Of a DNA stretch of 64,000 bases, positions 54,640-63,883 are shown piece after piece. The DNA comes from Aldrovandia affinis (lineage: Eukaryota > Chordata > Actinopteri > Notacanthiformes > Halosauridae). The stretch lies in contig JAINUG010000109.1 in the NCBI GenBank assembly GCA_029706075.1, positions 1,082,501-1,146,500 on the forward strand, read 5' to 3'. The translations under genes and the position numbers were made by a program. The notes beneath the pieces were generated by a model. It saw only the letters and a program-made list of their open reading frames with translations. It did no database searches and was not told the DNA's origin. Position 1 is the stretch's first letter. Each line of letters opens with the position of its first letter.

Positions 54640-55420
54640 ATATATGCAGGGCTGGATTTAGACATTTTGGGGCCCCAATCAAACCTCAATTTTGATTGAG
54701 ATCTTGGATCTAAGCCTTAGTCAGTGGCACCGTATGTTTGGTTACATTTTGGATAAGGCTTGTTCGATGGCACCGTGTGTTTGGTTAGATCTTGGATAAG
54801 CAGTAGAGCAAAGGTAAGGGAATAGGTGCCTAGGATGGGAGCAGCTGTCAGCAGATGTAGGGAGGTTCCCTGGTCTGCAACCGAACAGCAAGACTCCACA
54901 GTATGGGGGTCACTGGGATTGCCTAAATACTTGTGGCAACCATGTCCAGAATGTACATGTCCACCCTCCAGGCCATAACAAAGACTAGGAGACACCTTCA
55001 TGATCCCTAAACACAAACAGATTACGCCTATCTGCTGACGTTTTACTTTGAATCGAAGTGCCTGGGATAACAATGTTGCATAATCCATCCCCACCCTCCC
55101 AACCTACACTGCTGAGTTGATTTATGTCCAAAACTCGGCTAGACCAAATTTTTGATGCCAAAGCCGACAGAAACCAGCTGCCTTGTTTATGTGCTGATAC
55201 CCAGAGATGTTATCTATCAAAGATTTAGGCTTCTCAGTTGTGTGTCTGCCATAGTTGAGTGAGAGTGTAACTCAACGTGACATTAATGTTGTGGTGATAT
55301 CTTGGTAAACGCATTCTCACTCCACCATTTTGACTTTGTACTTATGCGCCTTGTAGGGTGCCCATAGGAAAGCAAAATCCAAGATGACATCTCCTTTATA
55401 GCCTCTGTCCAAATCCTAGA
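54640..55420. other. unique DNA with possible hAT end
   Basis: CAGGGCTGGATTTAGACATT TTGGGGCCCCAATC at 54,647-54,680 resembles a hAT-type terminus. A duplicated phrase, GGCACCGTATGTTTGGTTA and GGCACCGTGTGTTTGGTTA (54,726 and 54,769), follows. The 125-codon minus frame (54,717-55,094) has no recognised domain. Confidence 0.4.
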
Positions 55421-55424
55421 CAAA

Positions 55425-55800
55425 AAAGAGCACTAGTTAACACTAAAGTGAGATTTTGTGCATTTTCTCATACATCTCAGTTGTCACTCCTGAGAACTAT
55501 ACATGGATCTGTCTCACAGTGATCACAGTATGAGTTCTCTAAACTCTCTCACGTGTCTCTCTCACTCTCTCACGAGTCTCAGCTAATAGAAAAAGGAGAG
55601 CAGTACAAAATCTCAAAGGAGGCTCAATATGAGACAAAGAATTAGATGCTCTATCTCAAACATGTCTCATTTTATCACATACAAATATCACATTGTAATC
55701 TTGGATCTCACTATGAACCATATATGAATTGATCATTTTAAGTTCATGCAAATGTGATCTCAGATAAATCTCTATATGATCCCAAAGCGGTGCTGAATTG
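55425..55800 (+). repeat. TCTCA/TGAGA motif cluster, possible element end
   Basis: After GAG the sequence reads CACTAGTTAACACTAAAGTG AGATTTTG. More than a dozen copies of TCTCA or TGAGA follow in both orientations within 370 bp (for example ATCTCAGTT, GTCTCAGC, ATCTCAAAG, ATGAGACAAAG, ATCTCAAAC, GTCTCATTT, ATCTCACTA). Such clusters of short subterminal motifs are a known property of CACTA/EnSpm ends, where transposase binds. A similar cluster occurs at 60,120-60,400. The assignment is tentative. Confidence 0.45.
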
Positions 55801-56282
55801 TAAAATTATAAAAAAGTGTAGCAGATATGGTTTATTTACATTAATTCATCATTCAATATAATAATAATATAATAATAATATACATTCATAGTTCCAACAC
55901 AAGTCATTTCTTGAGTGTGCCTAGTCAATCTAAAGGTCCCTTATAAACAGCACACTCTATGCTAAACTACAGACTACTAGGAGATATTGTTTTGCATAAA
56001 TACATACATATCAAAAACAAAATAATATTGTAAGGATGCCAAAAAATCATATGGTTATTAGACTACCAGTATTGTAAAAACTAGAGCATTTGTCTCTCAA
56101 TCAGAGCAGTTTTCTGTCTAACATATTTTATGTGTTAAACTTGCATTACTAATGCAAACAGATGTAAAGCTTGTTACGGCTGGCCAGGAATATTTGTTTG
56201 TTGCGTCCTGTTTTGGTTCACCACACGACTATTGGACTGTGTGTGGTTTTTGCAGGTAGTAACAAGCTATATTACTTACTTA

Positions 56283-57440
56283 GACCATGTCCACAATAAT
56301 GTGGATACATTTAAAAATGCAGTTTTATTGTAAAAATATTTTCTGTCCACACTAGAGTTTTCACCACATTTTCGAAAAGTTGGACGTCCACACTGAAATG
56401 CCAAAAACGCTTACATTTCTTTAATGAGCATGCGCAGGAAACCTGAGGCAGCAATGGAGCAGGTTTACGGCATAAACACAAAAGGTATTCTTATGCTTGT
56501 TTCTCATGCCAGTGTTTATTTGTGGACTGGAGTTTAAGGTCATTCATGTTTGCAATGAGTACAATTTGAACAAACTTTTTTGTGAAAATTCATTTAGGCT
56601 AGTGAAAATATGTCACAACATAACAACAGTTTCATTCTACATTCACGTGTTATTCTTGTTAAACAACAGTTTGCACAAAAATTGTCCCAGGAAAAATATA
56701 TTGAAAAATGTGAATATTTGAAGGTCTTTTCCAACATTCTGTATTTGTGGACTTGACTTTGTCGTCATTCAAGTTCAAAAAGAACACTACCTCTTTAACG
56801 CAACTATAAATCTAATGATTGAAAATAAACGACAAATGTTGTTGTCTTGTCATTTTTAAAATTTGAAAAATAAGTGTTCAACTTATAGTTTCACATTCAC
56901 ATTTAGTGTAACACTTTGTAGCAGTCCAGGAAATAGACAGGCACACCCTGCTTCTTGCCCTTCTGAAGTAAAAAAAAAAGTTCCGCTATGATGTTTAGAC
57001 ATTCATTTTATTATTTTTCATGGATCAATACATTTTGTGGGTACATTTCTCACTCTTCTCCCATTTGTAATGCCATTATCCTCGCAGAAATCTGTTGCAC
57101 AGCAGCTGTGAATATAAAGCACTTTGTCTCTTAAGTAGGAATGCTGCTTGTACATTATAGCTACAAAGCAATATTTAACTCCAATAAAGCAGTCAAATTA
57201 GATAGTAGAGAGAACAACTTCGCCGACCACGTTGAATGTTTTGGCTACAGCCTGGATCATATGACAATCATACGTCAGTGTTTCTGAAAACCTCTGCCTT
57301 CCCTGTCTATACTACAATGTGAGACCTGCGTTTTCAAATTTTTCCATTTGAAAGATCGTCTTTGAAAAGGTGGACGGAAGGCCAAAGCAGAGAAAAAAAT
57401 ATGCGTTTTCAAATTTTTCCGCATTAGTGTGGGCATGGCC
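56283..57440. mobile_element. TIR DNA element, about 1.16 kb, non-autonomous
   Basis: The left end TAGACCATGTCCACAATAAT GTGGATACATTTAAAAATGC A matches the complement of the right end, TAGGCCATGCCCACACTAAT GCGGAAAAATTTGAAAACGC A. Extra GTGGACGGAAGG and GTCCACACTGAAATGCC motifs lie inside the ends. No transposase motif is present. The target duplication is unresolved. Confidence 0.78.
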
Positions 57441-57647
57441 TATCTCTTGCAAACACTGACCCAACTTTCCCCCCCATGAGTTTCCCTGTCTGTAAGAAGA
57501 AGATAACCTCCTCCCTGGCAAAGCCATGCAATAGAAAGGCTTATAAATAAAAGGCTTTGCTCCCTGGCCACTAGCTAACATCATTCATTGGATGTCATTA
57601 GTCATTGGATGAATCTCTACCTTCCTTCGAACTTACTTGGAATGTGA

Positions 57648-57765
57648 GTGGATACCAGTCAAAGACATGTGGGAAAGACTGTTGGAGATCCGAATGCTTT
57701 GCTGATGCTGATGGGTGACACAGACCCTCTCTTCACTGCAGATATTTTGAACTTGCTAAGTAAAG
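57648..57765 (+). CDS. candidate exon A of an unrecognised multi-exon gene
   Basis: From an ATG at 57,705 the frame reads MLMGDTDPLFTADILNLLSK and leaves one base (G) before a consensus donor, GTAAGA, at 57,766, so the intron is phase 1. The frame stays open upstream to 57,648 without another ATG, so this could be the first coding exon or an internal exon using the acceptor-like CCAG at 57,660. The next exon (59,315) also starts in phase 1 and completes a GAT codon. The protein is not recognised. The context is an AT-rich intron with many GCTAAC/GCTAGC words (57,850-58,330). Confidence 0.5.
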
Positions 57766-57779
57766 GTAAGAATCGTAGC

Positions 57780-58340
57780 TAGTCAGCTGAATACACTGTG
57801 AACACTGAAATTACCCCAAGGTGAAATATTTACCAATTGTTATGGCTATTATATAAGCAAATAGTATTGATGTCTCACAATAGCAGTTAGCTAATGCTAC
57901 TACCTAGCTAGCTAACTTTAGCTAATGTTAGCCAGACATGTAGCTAACTTAGCTAAGCTAATGTTAACTGTTTGCTAACATTCAGGAAGCCAGTAAGCCC
58001 AGTTCTGGTTAGCAGCTGGCTGTACAACAGCATAAAGAATATACCACAGGAACAATAACAGTACAAGAGTACAAAAATACAAGAGCATTTTTAAATTTTG
58101 ATCTCCGGGACTGGGGCAGTGGTTAGCACTGTCGCCGCACAGTAAGAAGGTGGGATCTTCCAATCTCTGGGACTTATGTTAGTAATGTTAGCCAGGTAGC
58201 TAATATTAGCTAAACTAGCTACCAGCCCTTCTAAATAATCTCTGTAGCTACTGTCCGACATGAAATATGACGCAATAATTTAAATCTGCTTGCTAACGTT
58301 TTCAGAAGCTAACTTAATTTAGATAAATCAATAATTCAAG
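57780..58340 (+). other. intron-like sequence rich in GCTAAC words, SINE scrap
   Basis: Degenerate GCTAGCTAACTTTAGCTAAT GTTAGCC words recur from 57,885 to 58,320. A head-like SINE fragment, GGGGCAGTGGTTAGCACTGT CGCCGCACAGTAAGAAGG, lies at 58,111-58,150. Confidence 0.5.
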
Positions 58341-59314
58341 TTATATCATTTTGCCATGTGATTATGGGTTTGGAATTTTTTGAAATATCAATTGGTCAAA
58401 GTGGGCAAATTTGCAAAAGAAACCGGAAAATGTCTATATTCAGTTCAGTGAGCCCTCCTGCCAGGCTGAAGAATCGCTGTGATTTTCCTGCAGTGATTTC
58501 TCATCTCCGTCCTACAGTCCAAGCACAAATCATTCCCACATCCCTGCTCGGTTAAATCTAGGAATTATTAGCTAGCTATTACGTTAGCTGCTATACCACA
58601 CTCTAGTTGGGAATGGAAAAATCTCTCTCGTTTGAGTCCCGACTGGAGCGTACGTTATGATATACTGTACAGTCAGAACACTAGTCGCTAACGCCACCTG
58701 TGGGCACCCGTCAGAGCTTCACTGCTACACAGTCCCATGAGCACACACTGTCAAACATAAACGCTGTCAAGCACAAGTCAAACATAAATATCCGTGTAGA
58801 AAAGAAATAACGTTAACTGTCGTGTCTATCTTTGGGCTACATGCCACGTAGTGATCGCATTTTCAAAGATGTGGAGATGTATTGAGGGTGCAAGTCCACC
58901 CCCCACTAAAAAGGCTAAAAACAAAGAAGATCAGCTAAAAACTTGATTCAGAGAGCAGAGATCACACTTTCAAGGAAAATTGGAAGGTGAATAGACCAAG
59001 GACAAGTAACTTTTAGGAAGGACAAATATCTTTTCTAAGATACTTGCCCTTTGACAAGTATGACTTTTGCCCTAATCTGGGCCCCTGGCGACAAGGGAAT
59101 AATGGAGGACGTCATCTTAAGAATAGGTAAGTAATGTAATTAATATCATGTCACCTGTCAAACTTTATTTTGTGAAGTTGAACTGTAAATCAATTTGAAA
59201 AGTCCAACCCCATTTCTGTTGTGTGGTTCTATCATTTTGTTTACCTTTGGATTAGTGATTGGGCCTTGAACACATAATAATGAATGTACTGTATATGCTA
59301 TTGTCTCCTCTCAG
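58341..59314. other. intron-like unique DNA
   Basis: No exon is convincing. The 65-codon plus frame at 58,358 lacks clear splice borders. It ends in a good polypyrimidine tract and acceptor (TTGTCTCCTCTCAG) for the exon at 59,315. Confidence 0.4.
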
Positions 59315-59407
59315 ATCCAGCCCAGATCCGAGAGCTGCACACTCTTCTTGATATCATCGGAGAGAAACACTGTGAGCTACAGGAGAGAAGGCCATCGGCA
59401 CCATCCG
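59315..59407 (+). CDS. candidate exon B of the same gene (93 bp)
   Basis: The acceptor TTGTCTCCTCTCAG precedes it and the donor GTGAGC follows. Joined in phase 1 it encodes DPAQIRELHTLLDIIGEKHC followed by ELQERRPSAPS, a charged, probably helical segment. Its 93 bp are 31 codons, so frame and phase are preserved across it. No domain is recognised. The exon is supported by paired splice signals and by phase agreement with both neighbours. Confidence 0.6.
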
Positions 59408-59526
59408 GTGAGCAAGAGCTGTTTCCTGACAGTGGCATGTTCCTTCCTCCTTGCTGCCATTCATCAGGCATGGTAGGTAAGATTGCCTGTGCCTGTTTCA
59501 TTTGCTTTTTGACCATTTTTTCTCAG

Positions 59527-59622
59527 TTGAAGAATTTGTCAATTTGGTTGCCTTTAGACGCCATGGCAAGATCCCAGAGGGGAAGCAAGTCCTTGACCGG
59601 AAGAAGGTCAGCGGAATTCTAA
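59527..59622 (+). CDS. candidate exon C of the same gene (96 bp)
   Basis: The acceptor TTTTTTCTCAG precedes it and the consensus donor GTAAGT (59,623) follows. In phase 1 it encodes VEEFVNLVAFRRHGKIPEGK followed by QVLDRKKVSGIL, a basic segment. Its 96 bp are 32 codons, again symmetrical phase 1. The intron between exons B and C is only 119 bp, typical of compact fish introns. A following exon is not visible before the transposon at 60,411, so the gene either continues past 64,000 or is interrupted. Its function is unknown. Confidence 0.6.
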   Translation: MKNLSIWLPLDAMARSQRGSKSLTGRRSAEF

Positions 59623-60119
59623 GTAAGTATTTTCTCAAAGCTAGGTTACATTGCTTAAACAAAAGAGTGAACTTGCCTACAGTACATTTGCATTGATTCT
59701 TGAAGAAAATAATGTACATGTTTTTGCTGATTCATCATTGCAATCAAGTCCATTGTTTATGAAAATGTATCTTGAATACCTCGAAAACACACAAAACACA
59801 CAGAGCAGGTCATACGCTGTAGTAACTTGTGTACTGTGTGTTTGTGTACAATGTGTGATGCTTATATTTACAATCAGGTTAAAGAGCATAATGTCATGGG
59901 CTTACTAAGTGAGATGCTTTGTCAATACAATACACACTGTCAAAATACATTTACAACTGTATACATTTTTATTCTTGCTTTTACAGTTAATGGTAATTAC
60001 TACTGCAAATTAAATTCTCAATTGTTTCTCATATTTTTAAAATCAAGCTCATGCTACCTTTCCATGTATAGCTTCTGTAGTCATTTTAAGAGAAATAAAT
60101 TAGACAAGAAGGAGACATT
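59623..60119. other. intron-like AT-rich DNA
   Basis: No exon or repeat is bounded here. Confidence 0.4.
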
Positions 60120-60407
60120 GTACATACAATGATGAGATCTCCTTTATGGATCATATTTCTCAGATATTTCTCAAATGATCACCTCAGAGATAATTTGTCT
60201 AATGAAAGTCTCAGACTCATCTCAGGTCCTTCTCTTTATTGCTCCTTTAAAATAACCGAGGCATGAACAAGATCAGGGGTGTACACTGATGAGACCTCCT
60301 CTGTTGATCATACTTCCTGAATACTGCTGAAATGACCATCTCATTTCAACTTAATTTGTCCTATAGAGGTCTCATAGAAGTCTCCAACTTGATCTCACTA
60401 TTGCTCC
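60120..60407 (+). repeat. imperfect tandem repeat rich in TCTCA/TGAGA
   Basis: Two units of roughly 145-155 bp follow each other. GATGAGATCTCCTTTATGGA TCATATTTCTCAGATATTTC TCAAATGATCACCTCAGAGA TAATTTGTC... is echoed by GATGAGACCTCCTCTGTTGA TCATACTTCCTGAATACTGC TGAAATGACCATCTCATTTC AACTTAATTTGTCC. Both end near TATTGCTCC. The transposon at 60,411 is inserted just after the second unit, and its right flank (63,884-64,000) resumes with more TGAGA/TCTCA words. Confidence 0.75.
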
Positions 60408-60410
60408 TAA

Positions 60411-60600
60411 TAGTAGGGGGGATTAAGCTCAAAAAATGGCCAACTCGTTACGCGGCGGATAGAAGCACCAAATTTGGTACACACACTCTTTAGGATGTAT
60501 CTCACCATCTCAGAAGGGGTGCCCAAAAATTTGGACCCATTAAAGGCTTTTTAAAAGGGGAAATCCAAAATGGCCGCCAGAAAAGACCCAAGATTCCTAA
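60411..60600 (+). repeat. left terminal inverted repeat
   Basis: It contains the perfect 22-bp block at 60,446-60,467 and then ACCAAATTTGGTACACACAC TCTTTAGGATG, GAAGGGGTGCCCAAAAA and AAAATGGCCGCC. This is the inverted counterpart of one 160-bp unit of the right-end array. A degenerate direct copy of the block (TTATGTTGTGGATAGAAGCA CACAG) recurs at 60,972-60,996. Confidence 0.85.
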
Positions 60601-61396
60601 AAAGTGATATAATGCTGACATTTTGGCTGATTGTGCTAATTATAGCTTTTACATTTATAGTAAATAGACTAATATTAAAGGATTTGCCCAAAATAACCCA
60701 TGAAAAATGTCTTAAATACATTTTAAACAGCTTTAAACACCAAACATAGGCTTAAAAACACTCGGAATGAGATGACCTTCCAAATGAATCCTTTTCTGAG
60801 TGATATATTGTCAATGGCATATATACATAATTGTTTTTAAAAACTTTTAAAAGACCCAATGAATGATTATCTATAGATAATATATTGTTAAAATCTTCAT
60901 ATGACCAGAGATCAAGCCCTCTATTGGGGCACAACTCATTAGCATTTTAATGCCCCAAAATTGGCTAATTTCTTATGTTGTGGATAGAAGCACACAGTTG
61001 GATGTACTATTGCGAATGTATAGAAATGTTGTATCATTGCAAACAAGACACTGGACTGAACCTGGACTGACCCTTGGGGAAGGGAGGTAGGGGGGTGTGA
61101 GGGGCGGGGCTTAACTAATCAATAAAGGCAGTATATCAGAACAGTGCTCGGTTCAATTATGTATTTTGTGCTGGAAAAAAACACTCCCCCTGGATTATGA
61201 AGTTCACATTTAGCATGTAACTAGCTTAGGTTAGTTTCCCATTGGCACCGAATGAATTTGAGCTACCGTAACTTTTACAGTTTACAGACGCCTGTAGTTA
61301 CTAACGTAAACGTTAGACTCTGGAAGTACAGTAGGCTATATCACATTGTCCTTACTAGCGTAAAAGTTAGACGCTGGCAGTATATCACATTGTCCT

Positions 61397-61470
61397 GACT
61401 AGCGTCAAACTAGTCACTGACTAGCGTCAAATCTAGTCACTGACTAGCGTCAAATCTAGTCACTAGCGTA
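61397..61470 (+). repeat. 22-23-bp tandem repeat, three units
   Basis: GACTAGCGTCAAATCTAGTC ACT is repeated at 61,397, 61,419 and 61,442 with one small deletion. It sits in a wider region of GTAAAAGTTAGACGC and TATATCACATTGTCC duplications (61,310-61,500), upstream of the transposon's gene. Confidence 0.85.
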
Positions 61471-61671
61471 AAAGTTAGACGCCTGTAGTGTGCTATCAGC
61501 GAATTGTGGGACAGTGAGTGGAAGGGGGTGTGTCTTCTTACTAATATTTGCTCTGCTTCTCATTTTCTGTTCAGTTGTCATTAGATTGATCTAGAGTAGA
61601 GACCTAACTAATTTTGCGTAGCAGTAATATTGAAGTAGCTTTATTCAACCAACAGCCTTTTTAAAGGCTTT

Positions 61672-61735
61672 CAAACATTACATTACGGTCATTTATCAGA
61701 CGCTTTTATCTAAAGCGACTTCCAATAATTTTATT
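61672..61735 (-). repeat. L2/SINE-tail-like fragment inside the transposon
   Basis: ACATTACATTACGGTCATTT ATCAGACGCTTTTATCTAAA GCGACTTCC is the complement of the UnaL2-type stem-loop (GCTTTAGATAAAAGCG). It was presumably inserted into an ancestor of this element. It lies about 45 bp upstream of the gene start. Confidence 0.7.
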
Positions 61736-61778
61736 TTATTTTATTTTTTGGTCAGTGTTAAGGTTAGGGTAAGGAAAC

Positions 61779-63157
61779 ATGGACTGGAGTGTGTGCGTGA
61801 TTTGCTCAGAGGGAGGAGGGGATATGAGGTGTCCAGCAGATTCTCTGCAAAGAAACGGTGCAGAGGTGTACAGCACTTTCCTTAAGTTAGTTAAAGAATT
61901 TAAGGAATTGGATGGGATGCCTGTGGAGATAGATTTCAAAGGTTGTGGTACAGTTGAAGCTTTTGAAGAAAATAAAGCCAAATGGCACAAGTCATGCCAT
62001 CTGAAATTTTCATTCTCAAAGTTAGAGAAATTACGAATGTGTCAGAGTCTGAACAAAAGAAAACAAGACTCCGTTGATGAAGACTTGCGGCGATCCAAGC
62101 GCCAGTCCATTTCAAATACATGTCCTAGTGAGTGCCTGTTCTGCTCTTTGTTCAACAATGGATCTTGATAACAGTCTGCGGAAAATGGCCACTGAAATGC
62201 AGGACACAGCTCTGTTGGCAAAAATTTCAGGGGGGGACCTAATTGCAATCGAAGCTAAATACCATCTTGAATGTCTTGTTAAATACAAAAACACATACAG
62301 AAGTATCCAAAGGTCTGAGAAAAGAGATTCAAATGAAACTGAAAAATGTGTTGAAGCTTTGGTCTTTGCTGAATTGGTATCATACATCAAAGTAACTTGG
62401 AAGGGGGACATACATTTTCAAACTCTTAGAACTCCATGGTTTATATGAAAGTCGGCTAAGTCAGCTTGGTATCAACAAAACAATCAACAAAACCAGACTT
62501 AAATCACAAATTGTGGATCATTTTGATGGATGTCAGGACCAGTCTTGCAAAAATACAACATTAATTGTTTTCAAAGATGGAATGCAGACCATGCTGAAAG
62601 AAAGCACAATGGTTCGTGACTATGATAAAGAGGCACTTGCAATGGCAAAACTAGTCAAATCAATTCGCAATGATATGGTTGACTATACAGGGTTTGAATT
62701 TGATGGTCACTTCCCACAGAACTGTCAGAATGATTCCGTCCCACCCAGTTTGAAGGCACTGGTTTCCATGCTACTGAATGGCCCTAATGTCACTAATCAA
62801 GATAGCGATGTTTCTCAGGCATGCCTAACCATTTCTCAGCTGATACTTTTCAATATGAAGAAAAGATCTGCTAATGCAACAGGACCATCAAGGTCTTCCA
62901 AACTTCACGAGCCGCTTCTTCCTCTTTATATTGGTCTTCAAGTTCACACTCAAACGAGAAGCAAGATCACTGTCAATTCCCTCAACACATTGGGAATCAG
63001 TATTAACTACAAACGTGTCCTTGAGGTTGAAACCCAGCTTGGATCTGCTGTCTGTCGAAAGTACATGGCACAGGACCTGGTCTGCCCTGCTATCCTAAGG
63101 AAAGGTCTTTTCACTGTTGGGGCACTTAATAACAGTTTTTGGGGGCACCCCTTCTAG
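61779..63157 (+). pseudogene. broken transposon-borne gene of a fish family of unknown role
   Basis: From the ATG at 61,779 a zinc-binding-like N-terminus is visible: VCVICSEGGGDMRCPA, then NKAKWHKSCHLKFSFSKLEK (a C-x2-C pair and an H/C/H cluster), then a second pair in ECLFCSLF. A +1 shift near 62,150 moves the frame to LRKMATEMQDTALLAKISGG DLIAIEAKYHLECLVKY. A further shift near 62,430 leads to KLLELHGLYESRLSQLGINK, then LKSQIVDHF, VFKDGMQTMLKES, MAKLVKSIRNDM, VPPSLKALVSMLLNGP, LPLYIGLQVHTQTRSK and CPAILRKGLFTVGALNN. I recall this pattern from many uncharacterised fish and invertebrate proteins several hundred residues longer. Here coding stops at about 63,139, where array sequence begins. 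No upstream promoter is identified. It is non-functional. Confidence 0.75.
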
Positions 63158-63831
63158 GATATATAAGGATCACTCAATGTACGTACCAAATGATATGCTT
63201 TTATGACGTCCTTTTTGTGCTTTATGTCAATCGCTAACTGTTTAGGCGGCCATTTAGAATTTCTTCTACAGCTCACTTCCTGTTTTAAGATTTTTTGGTA
63301 CCCCCTTCTAGGATGTCTTAGGATCACCCAAGGGACATTTGTGCCAAATGTTATGCTTTTATAAGATTCTTTAGGTGTCTTTTGAGTCAACTGCAAACAG
63401 TTTAGATGGCCATTTTGAATTTCGTCAATAACTCACTTCCTGTTTAAGATTTTTTTGGGCAGCCCTTCTAGGATGTCTTAGGATCACCCAAGGGACATTT
63501 GTGCCAAATGTTATGCTTTTATGAGATTCTTTAGGTGTCTTTTGAGTCAACTGCCAACAGTTTAGGCGGCCATTTAGAATTTCGTCAATAACTCACTTCC
63601 TGTTTAAGATTCTTTTGGGCACCCCTTGTAGGATGTCTTAGGATCACCCAAGGGACATTTGTGCCAAATTTTATGCTTTTATGAGATTCTTTAGGTGTCT
63701 TTTGAGTCAACTGCCAACAGTTTAGGTGGCCATTTTGAATTTCGTCAATAACTCACTTCCTGTTTAAGATTTTTTTGGGCACCCCTTCTAGGATGTCTTA
63801 GGATTACCCAAGGAACATGTGTATCAATTTC
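63140..63831 (+). repeat. 160-bp tandem array derived from the transposon end
   Basis: CTTCTAGGATGTCTTAGGAT recurs at 63,151, 63,305, 63,465, 63,625 and 63,785 (spacings 154, 160, 160, 160). Each unit runs through ACCCAAGGGACATTTGTGCC AAAT, ATGCTTTTATGAGATTC, TTTTGAGTCAACTGCC, GGCGGCCATTTAGAATTTC and CTCACTTCCTGTTTAAG to TTTTTTGGGCACCCC. The last, partial unit passes into the right inverted repeat (AAGGAACATGTGTATCAATT TCCATGCTTCTATCCGCC), showing that the array is a multiplied form of the element's own terminus. Confidence 0.92.
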
Positions 63832-63883
63832 CATGCTTCTATCCGCCGCGTAACGAAATTTCACATAATTCCCCCTACTATAA

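Larger units (their letters stand above)
60411..63880 (+). mobile_element. complete 3,470-bp TIR transposon of unassigned family
   Basis: The left end TAGTAGGGGGGATTA and the complement of the right end TAGTAGGGGGAATTA match. Both are followed after a variable gap by a shared 22-bp block containing GTTACGCGGCGGATAGAAGC (60,446-60,467; complement at 63,834-63,855), and then by similar GAAGGGGTGCCCAAAAA and AAAATGGCCGCC/AAAATGGCCACC phrases, so the inverted repeats exceed 130 bp. The flanks carry TAA on both sides (60,408-60,410 and 63,881-63,883), a 3-bp duplication as in PIF/Harbinger-type insertion, though TA alone cannot be excluded. Inside are a broken gene (61,779-63,157) and a right-end tandem array. 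The superfamily is unassigned because no classic transposase motif is visible. Confidence 0.85.

Noticed and set aside
54717..55094. 125-codon minus-strand open frame
   Set aside because: No domain, no splice sites, and the region begins with a hAT-like end and a short duplicated phrase.
61779..62168. Treating the transposon gene as an active zinc-finger host gene
   Set aside because: Two frameshifts and loss of the C-terminal part at 63,139, together with flanking inverted repeats, mark it as a decayed mobile copy.
63140..63831. Regularly spaced repeats that might suggest a CRISPR array
   Set aside because: The genome is clearly vertebrate, and the units are 160-bp contiguous tandem repeats with no unique spacers.
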